64,000 nt of DNA from Acanthamoeba sp. SK_2022b. Its lineage: Eukaryota; Discosea; Longamoebia; Acanthamoebidae. Below the pieces are notes generated by a model. The model was not told the origin of the DNA and did not search any database. It saw only the letters and a program-made list of their open reading frames with translations. The position numbers and the translations under genes were made by a program. Shown here piece by piece: positions 57,417 to 64,000 of the stretch. The DNA lies in the NCBI GenBank assembly GCA_027943245.1, contig JANDJZ010000257.1:1-64000 (forward strand), in the 5' to 3' direction. The first letter of the stretch is position 1. The number at the start of each line of letters is the position of its first letter.

Positions 57417-59012
57417 ATGATGAATGCGATGGAGAGGGCGGCACCAGCACCCAGCGGGATGATTAAAGGTTCAGGGATACCTGGTGCGGCCAAACGGCCC
57501 GCTCTAGCACGCACACAACCGCCCCGCGTTCTCGACGCAGAGGGCGCCCCAGCAGTCATGACCCCCCTGGCCGCCTCCACGCCCTTTGATAATCCTCCTC
57601 CAAAGCGGATAGCAGGCAAAATCGTACCTCTATCTACTCCCCAAAGGCCTGTAGATTTGATGTGATTTCCGTTCTCCACCTTACGCCAATCCTTGTCCTG
57701 ATCGGTTCTTGCTGATGAATGAATTACCTCGCGTGTGGGCTGCAGCAACTGGGCGAGCTCCTCGGCCGTGGTGCGTTTGGACGCGTCTACAAGGGTCTCA
57801 ACTTCCAAACGGGCGAAGTAGTGGCCGTGAAGCAGACCCGCAAGACAGACCTCGAGCCTTCGCAATTGCCCGCCATCATGGTGCCCCCACCCCACCCCTG
57901 TCCTCGTTCTCCTCTCTCTCTCTCTCTCTCGCTCTGTGTGTGTGTATCTCCTCCACTACATCGCAACTCACCGCCCCGGCTCTTGGTACAGCACGAGCTC
58001 GAGTTGCTGCAGAAGCTGTCGCACCCGCACATCGTCAAGTTTCTGGGCTACTACGAAGTCGACGACTACCTCTTCTTCGTCATGGAGTACGGCCCGCCCA
58101 CTCTCCCCAAACACGCCATTTCCATCTCTCTCTCTCTCTCTCTCTTCTCCCTCTCTTCTCCCTCTCTCTCCTCTCATTCGCTCACCCGCCGCGCGTTCTC
58201 TCTCGCCTCCCCAGGTACGTGGAGAACGGTTCGCTCAATGAAACGATGAAGAAGTTTGGCGTCTTCCCCGAGGAGCTGCTGGTCCTGTACATCGCGCAGG
58301 TGCTGCAGGGGCTCAAGTACCTGCACGACCAGAACGTGATACACAGGTACCGCGCCTCCGTGCCACGATCGTGTCGTGTGTGCCTGCCCTGGGAGTGGAG
58401 CGCTCCAATCCGCTTACTCGTCTTTCTCATGCGCGCGCGCAGAGACATCAAGGGGTGCAACCTGCTGCTGACCAAGGAGGGCAAGATCAAGCTGGCCGAC
58501 TTTGGCAGCTGCACAAACGCGGCAGTCGACAAACAATTCACCGTCGTCGGCACTCCCTTCTGGAGTACTGCCGCCTCTCCTTTTCTCTGTTCCTCGCCGC
58601 AGCGCGTTTTATTATTTATTATTTTATTATTATTTATTTATTATTTATTATATTATTTGCTGATGGCTGGCGGCTCGTGTCTCTCCACCCAAACAGTGGC
58701 GCCAGAGATCATCTCCGTAGAGGGCGGAGAGAAGGTCTCGGACATCTGGTACGTGTGCGCGGCGTCAGGAGGGCTCCTCTCCCTCCTATCTCACGGTGGC
58801 CGGCCATCGTGCATTGCGTGGTGTGCAGGAGTCTCGGCTGCACCATCATCGAGCTGCTGACGGGCAAGCCCCCATATTGGGACGCCGGAGCCATGTCGGC
58901 GTTGTTCAAGATGGTCGCCTGCGAGCATCCGCCACTGCCCGAGGGCATCTCAGAGGTCTGCCCCCCTCTCCCCTCTCCCAAACCTTGAGTCGAGCTCAGC
59001 TCAGCTCAGCTG

Positions 59013-59074
<62 letters not shown>

Positions 59075-59293
59075 ACAACGACAAACAACGACAAACAACG
59101 ACTTGACGACCCATGGCTCGTGCGTGCGTGCGTTGGTTGTCTGCAGGAGCTCAAGGACTTTTTGCTCAAGTGCTTTGTCCGAGACGTGAGGCTGCGACCA
59201 GGCCCCGACGAGCTCCTGAAGCATCCCTGGATCTGCAAGAACGTACAACCGGTTCGAGCGCCTCCCCCTTCCCTCTCCCCACCTGGTTGTTGT

Positions 59294-59364
<71 letters not shown>

Positions 59365-61372
59365 CTCTGTGAGCCGAGTTGTGCTGACACGCGTGATGGC
59401 CCACCACCCGCGCGATCGCAGGAGCAGGAGGTGCAGACCCCGTCGGCGGCGGAGATCCACCGAACGATTCGGGAGTACAACACGAAGCGACCGACCAGCG
59501 CCGCCAACATCGTGTTCAGCGGCGAGAACGGACAGGCAGTCGACGCCAAGAGCGGTCGGCCCGTTCGCGGTACATCGCCCCTCCCTCTCCCTCCCCAAAC
59601 TCCCATGGGAGACGGGCCACCACTCACTGACCACCACTCCACGCAGCGCCCAAGACTGGCAGCGAAAGCGCGCACAAATGGGAGGAGCTGCTGGCCAAAT
59701 ACCAGAAGCTCGCGGAGGAGAACAAGGAGCTGGCGGCGCGGGTGGGGGGCCTCACGCAGGAGAAGACCGCGCTGGAGGCCCGGATGGGGGAGCTCGAGAA
59801 GAGGATCGAGGCGCAGCAGGACGAGATCGAGCACCTCCAGTTCAAGCTGACCAGCGAGCAGCAGGCCCGACAGCGCGCCGAGCGCGACTACGACGAGCTG
59901 CGCAAGCGAGGCAAGGACAGCAGCAGCAGCAACACCACCAGCAGCACCAGCAGCGCCGCTGGTAGCAGCACCGCGGCCAGCGCCACCTCCAGCAGCAGCA
60001 GCAGCAGCAAGGTCAAGAGCGGGTCGAGCTTCGCGACGGGGGCGCCATCGGGCAGGCGCTCGTCGTACAGGAAGGAGGAGGGCTCGTCGTCGCCTCCGCT
60101 GTCCCTGTCGACGTCGTCGGCACCGCGGGCGAGCAGCGGGAGCGGCGGCGAACGGGAGCGCAACCACTCGCTGGGGAGCGAGAAGGACCCGCGGGGCCAC
60201 TTTGACCGAGACCGGGAGCGAGATCTCCACGCCCGCGGCAACGACAGGGACACGCGCGACCGAGATCGCGAGCGCGGCAGCGGCGAGGCCATACTGCCCA
60301 GCAGCAGCGGCGGCGGCGGGGCGAGCAGGCTGAGGGCCGAGCACCACCGCGACCACGAGCGAAGCAGCAGCATCGGGAGCAGCGCCATCATGACCAGCGG
60401 CGTGCTGAGCAACAGCGCGCCGACCGAGAAGAAGCGGAGGCCGGCCAGCCAGACCATTCCCTCCAACCATCTCAACATGATCCACCCACCGTCGTCGTCA
60501 TCTTCGTCCATGTCGTCGGTCTCGGACGCCATCAAGCCGCGCGGCGGCTTCTCCTCGACGACGTCGCCGCCGATGGCCACGGACACGGCGACGCCCTCGG
60601 TGGCGACGTCCCTCACGCCCTCCCCCTCCTCTTCTTCCTCCTCCTCCTCTCTCTACTCCACCCCCTCTTCATCGACGTCGTCGTCTTCGGGGTCGCAGCT
60701 CTCGTCGTCGGGCGGCTCGCCGGTCGTGTCGCGCAGGAAGCGCGCGCCCAAGGTCTGCACCGCGTGCGCCAAGCCCATCGCCCGCGACGGCCGGTTAGCC
60801 ATGGTGAGTGCTCCTGCACATTATTTATCTATTTTATGTTATTTATATTTGATTATGAATATTATATGTTATTTATAATATTCATTATCAAAAAGTGAAT
60901 TATAATAATTATTATATTTGCTTAATTTTTTTAATTGCGTAGGGCAAGCCATGGCATCACGACTGCTTCAAGTGCAGCCACTGCCACCAGGTCCTGGAGG
61001 AGTTCATCGAGCGGGACGGTCGTCCGCTGTGCGTGGCCGACTTCAACTCCCTCTACGGCAACCGCTGCGGCGGCTGCGGCGAGATCATCCAGGGCCAGTA
61101 CATCCAAGCCATGAACCGGTGCGCCGCCACCTCCGCCGTCCACAACCCCTTTCCCGCCATTTTTCCTTGCATGCACGCACGAGAGAAGAGTGCTCACCAC
61201 ACCGCGCCTCGTTTGCGTTCGTCTGCTTCGTTCGTGCGAATTGATGATGTCGTCCAGGTATTGGCACGCGGGCCACTTCCGCTGCTGCGTGTGTAATAGC
61301 AACATCCAGGGGGGCTTCATCGAGCGAGGCGACAAGCCCCTGTGCGGGCCCTGCTTCAAGGCCGGCCAGTGA
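57417..61372 (+). CDS. SepH/Cdc7-like MAP3K with C-terminal LIM domains
   Basis: About twelve exons. The N-terminal exon (ATG 57417) is Pro/Ala-rich; its donor after PQRP joins the kinase exon [20 protein letters not shown]. Kinase motifs: [147 protein letters not shown] and ELLKHPWI. This is the fission-yeast Cdc7/SepH/plant MAP3K-epsilon class, fully equipped for catalysis. A coiled coil follows (59650-59910), then about 300 Ser/Arg-rich residues. The C terminus has zinc-binding LIM domains: [53 protein letters not shown] and [10 protein letters not shown]. The kinase class usually controls septation or cytokinesis; LIM domains suggest actin or adhesion targeting. Introns carry CT, TG and AAC repeats. 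Confidence 0.93.
59013..59074. repeat. (AAC)n trinucleotide repeat
   Basis: About 20 units, preceded by AGCTC repeats and followed by GACAAACAAC units, in an intron of the kinase-LIM gene. Confidence 0.95.
59295..59363. repeat. (TC)n followed by (TG)n
   Basis: Compound intronic tract just after the kinase domain of the kinase-LIM gene. Confidence 0.95.
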
Positions 61373-62100
61373 GAAGGGAGATCAGCGTGTCATCATCACC
61401 ATCCTATCTTGGCCCACAAGCACCTCTCCCTCTGTCTTTGAGCTCTCCACGTCCCATCATCACATGCACTCCAGACACTTGCCCAATGCTCTTGCCCAAG
61501 ACACCTCCCTCGTGTGGGGGTGTTTTAGTTAGTTGCTGCAATTGGTGTGTTGCACACAATTAATAGTTGTTGGGATTGTTGCAGGGCAGGTTGTCCTTGG
61601 CACTGTTGGGATGCGAAGAATGTGGCTTTGTAATTTAGTTGGTAGCTTATTAGTTGACCCCGCCAACGCGTTCTTTTCTGTTACAGAACGAAAAGCGTAA
61701 GCAGAGCAGGGTCGCTGAAACAGACAAACTTACAGGGTGGGGCTGCACTGAAAGAAAGATCTTTGTTTGAACAAAAGAACGAAGAGCGAAGAATAACCCA
61801 AAAATAGAACATGAAAAAGATCGAAGTGGCGATCAAAAACTCGGGAAGTGGTAAGAAAACGAACTCGGGGAATGACGTAGACATCAGCTCACCCTCCTCG
61901 GCCGAGAATGTCCTTCACGTCTCTCGCTCCGTACGCCACAGACCCCTTTTTTTGTAAAAAGGACTTTAAACAGTTCACTTAATCCGAAAATAAGGAATTT
62001 TATAAAGTAAGTCTTAAAATTCAAATTTCATAAAATGCCTGTATGATTTTTAGGTATTTTTAATTAAATTGGTTTTTACTTATAACCATCAAAATGTAGG
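61373..62100. other. Intergenic region and possible 5' leader of the STE20-type kinase
   Basis: A short plus-strand frame from ATG 61811 (MKKIEVAIKNSGSGKKTNSG) could be the first coding exon of the next gene: a GT at 61877 would splice in phase to the acceptor before 62101. The donor is weak, so this is only a suggestion. Otherwise AT-rich from 61940; no other gene seen. Confidence 0.4.
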
Positions 62101-62384
62101 ACGGCACATCAGTATCGACCATCGTGCGACGGCTCGAGGAGCAGCTCCAGGATGCCGCGCCGCCGCAATACCGCAGCAACAACGGGCTGGCCGTGAAGGA
62201 CTCCTCCGCTGCTTCGATGGCGACAGACGTTCCGACACCGCCGCCATCGCCAGCCACCTCCAACCTGAGCTCCAAGAAGTCCAACAAGCTCATGGCCAAG
62301 CTCAAGAAATCGGGCCAGCAGCCGCCCGTCGACGTCATCATGTCCTCTCCCTCCAACTTCCAACACAACGTAAGCCCTGTCCCT

Positions 62385-62415
<31 letters not shown>

Positions 62416-62778
62416 CTGGAATGTGCGGAATGCACATGTGCGTGTGCTGATTGTGCATGTGTATGGGGCATGGCTGCAGGCCCACGTGGACAACGACTAC
62501 AACTGGGGCACTGACCCACAGAAGGTGCTCAAGCTGGGCGCCGTCCTCGGCCAGGGGTACAATCTCTCCCTGCCTCGTCATCGATTGCCATCTCGGCTCA
62601 CCCAGCACACTCACACGCACGCACGCCAACAGAGCCTACGGACAGGTGTTGGAGGCCCAGTACATCAACACCAACTACGTAAGGCCCTTCCTTCGTTCCC
62701 GCCAATCGGATAGCTGCAACTAAACCTTATTTCTTAAATGTTGCATACACATGTTGTGTGCGTGTGTGTGTGTGTGTG

Positions 62779-62863
<85 letters not shown>

Positions 62864-63454
62864 TGATGGCGCTGAAGATCATCCCGATGTTCGCGGCGGG
62901 GAAGAACATCGAGGACGTGAGCCGGGAGATCAACGTCTTGCGGCGGTGTCGCCACCCCAACATCGTCTCCTACTACGGCTCGGCCACCACCTCCTCCGAA
63001 CTCTGGGTATTGCCCTCCCCCCCCAACCCATCGCCATCGCTTTCGCTCAATATATGTATGGAATGCGTGGAATGCGCGTGTGCGGCGATAGATCATGATG
63101 GAGTACTGCATGCACGGGTCGCTGGGGAGCATAATCGACACGTTCAAGGCCGTGGAGAAGCAGCTCACCGAGAAGCAGCTGGCCCACATCCTGCACCAGG
63201 CCATCACCGGCCTCGCCTACCTCCACAACGACCAAATTAAAGTGGTGAGTCCACGCTCCCCCATTTCTCCCCCCCTCCTCAGACATGCATGCTTTGCATT
63301 CCGTTCTCTCACATCGCGTGGTCGATCGCGTGCAGATCCACCGCGACCTGAAGTGCGGCAACATATTGATGGGCGAGGACGGGGTGGTCAAGCTCGCCGA
63401 CTTTGGCATCTCGTTCCAACAGGTATCGCTGCAGCATTCGTGCACAAACTTTTC

Positions 63455-63529
<75 letters not shown>

Positions 63530-63793
63530 TCGCTCACGATTCGTGCACGAACCGTGCCTGTCCGCAGACGGGCTCGCGAAGCAAGGCGGCGACGATGATC
63601 GGGACGCCCCTGTTCATGTCCCCCGAGATGCTCTCCGGCGACCCTTACAACGCGCTCAGCGACATCTGGTCGCTCGGCATCACCGCCATCGAGATGGCCG
63701 ACGGCGTGCCGCCCTACTTCAAGGACCACCAAATGCGGGTATCGCACGCCCCCCTCTCTTCTCGCCCTGCCCACCTCACGTGCGGCAGCTGAC

Positions 63794-63863
<70 letters not shown>

Positions 63864-64000
63864 GGGGAGGGCAGGCGCTGTTCCGGATCATGCACGAGGA
63901 CCCGCCCACGCTGGCCGAACCCCACAAGTGGTCGCCCCAGTTCGTCTCCTTCATCGACGCCTGTCTCAAGAAGGAGCCCAGCGAACGACTCTCCGCCCTC
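62101..64000 (+). CDS. STE20/GCK-type protein kinase (5' end uncertain, 3' end beyond window)
   Basis: At least eight exons in the window. The first clear exon reads [20 protein letters not shown] and a Ser/Pro/Lys-rich segment to about 62370. The kinase starts [18 protein letters not shown], joined to [15 protein letters not shown] (glycine loop split by an intron), [10 protein letters not shown] (ATP Lys), [123 protein letters not shown], and [15 protein letters not shown] up to [11 protein letters not shown] at the edge. All catalytic residues are present. The GTPxFMSPE and [12 protein letters not shown] motifs mark the STE20/GCK group (MST/Sid1-like). It lies about 0.7 kb downstream of a SepH-like MAP3K, same strand. 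Introns contain the longest TG repeats of the window. Confidence 0.93.
62389..62415. repeat. (TG)n short tract
   Basis: Intronic tract in the STE20-type kinase gene. Confidence 0.9.
62762..62859. repeat. (GT)n microsatellite, longest in window
   Basis: About 98 bases with one CG interruption; it ends in GTGCAG, forming the splice acceptor of the exon [10 protein letters not shown]. Confidence 0.95.
63458..63527. repeat. (TG)n microsatellite
   Basis: Intronic tract directly after the DFG exon of the STE20-type kinase. Confidence 0.95.
63797..63860. repeat. (GT)n microsatellite
   Basis: Intronic tract ending about 14 bases before the exon [10 protein letters not shown]. Confidence 0.95.

Overview
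The window looks like nuclear DNA of a free-living amoeba, most likely Acanthamoeba. The coding sequence is GC- and CpG-rich and heavily split by short GT...AG introns, many of them stuffed with CA/TG repeats. The gene content fits an amoebozoan: a Frizzled-type receptor, G-alpha, a SepH/Cdc7-type MAP3K and an ankyrin-FYVE protein. 5S rRNA fragments read as a protist-type 5S. The species is an inference from style and content; no search was run. Almost every gene had to be assembled by hand from several open frames, so exon ends are approximate unless stated.

Layout. 1-3732 (minus): Frizzled-like seven-pass receptor running off the left edge. 4241-4917 (plus): two-repeat DM9 protein. 5049-7847 (minus): secreted protein of unknown function. 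8181-9739 (minus): G protein alpha subunit. 10122-12050 (plus): membrane kinase-like protein with altered catalytic motifs. 12208-13078 (minus): small membrane protein with a Lys/Ala-rich tail. 13202-19167 (plus): membrane-anchored beta-propeller/amidohydrolase. 19269-20489 (minus): F-box/SPRY protein. 20716-21198: Pin1-type prolyl isomerase. 21556-22738: phosphoribosyltransferase. 22951-25498: SLC26/SulP anion transporter with STAS domain. 25902-30216: ankyrin pseudokinase. 30313-32764: ankyrin-FYVE protein.

32.8-38.5 kb is a patchwork. A ubiquitin-like/E2-variant gene (33481-34883) and an F-box coiled-coil gene (36481-37407) are host-like and GC-rich. They are separated by CpG-poor DNA containing decayed reading frames and several rearranged pieces of 5S rRNA sequence; one pair of pieces looks like a 5S-derived copy interrupted by about 1.2 kb of foreign-looking DNA. 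38977-43603 encodes glycoside hydrolase family 63 glucosidase I. 43791-45215 is a long intronless gene of unknown function. 45.2-49.9 kb is CpG-poor and holds a dead LINE retrotransposon.

From 50 kb on: FKBP-TPR prolyl isomerase (50083-51761); two paralogous proteins with an unrecognised conserved C-terminal domain (52114-53428 and 55359-56827) flanking a HEAT-repeat protein (53638-54860); a SepH/Cdc7-like MAP3K with C-terminal LIM domains (57417-61372); and a STE20/GCK-type kinase running off the right edge.

The window reads as a signalling-rich chromosomal region. Receptor, G-alpha, kinases, FYVE adaptor, E2 variant and F-box proteins are present, but only the two neighbouring STE kinases suggest a shared pathway. 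The best leads for undescribed biology are the paralogous domain pair, the disrupted 5S-derived cluster, the Ubl-E2-variant fusion and the kinase-LIM fusion.
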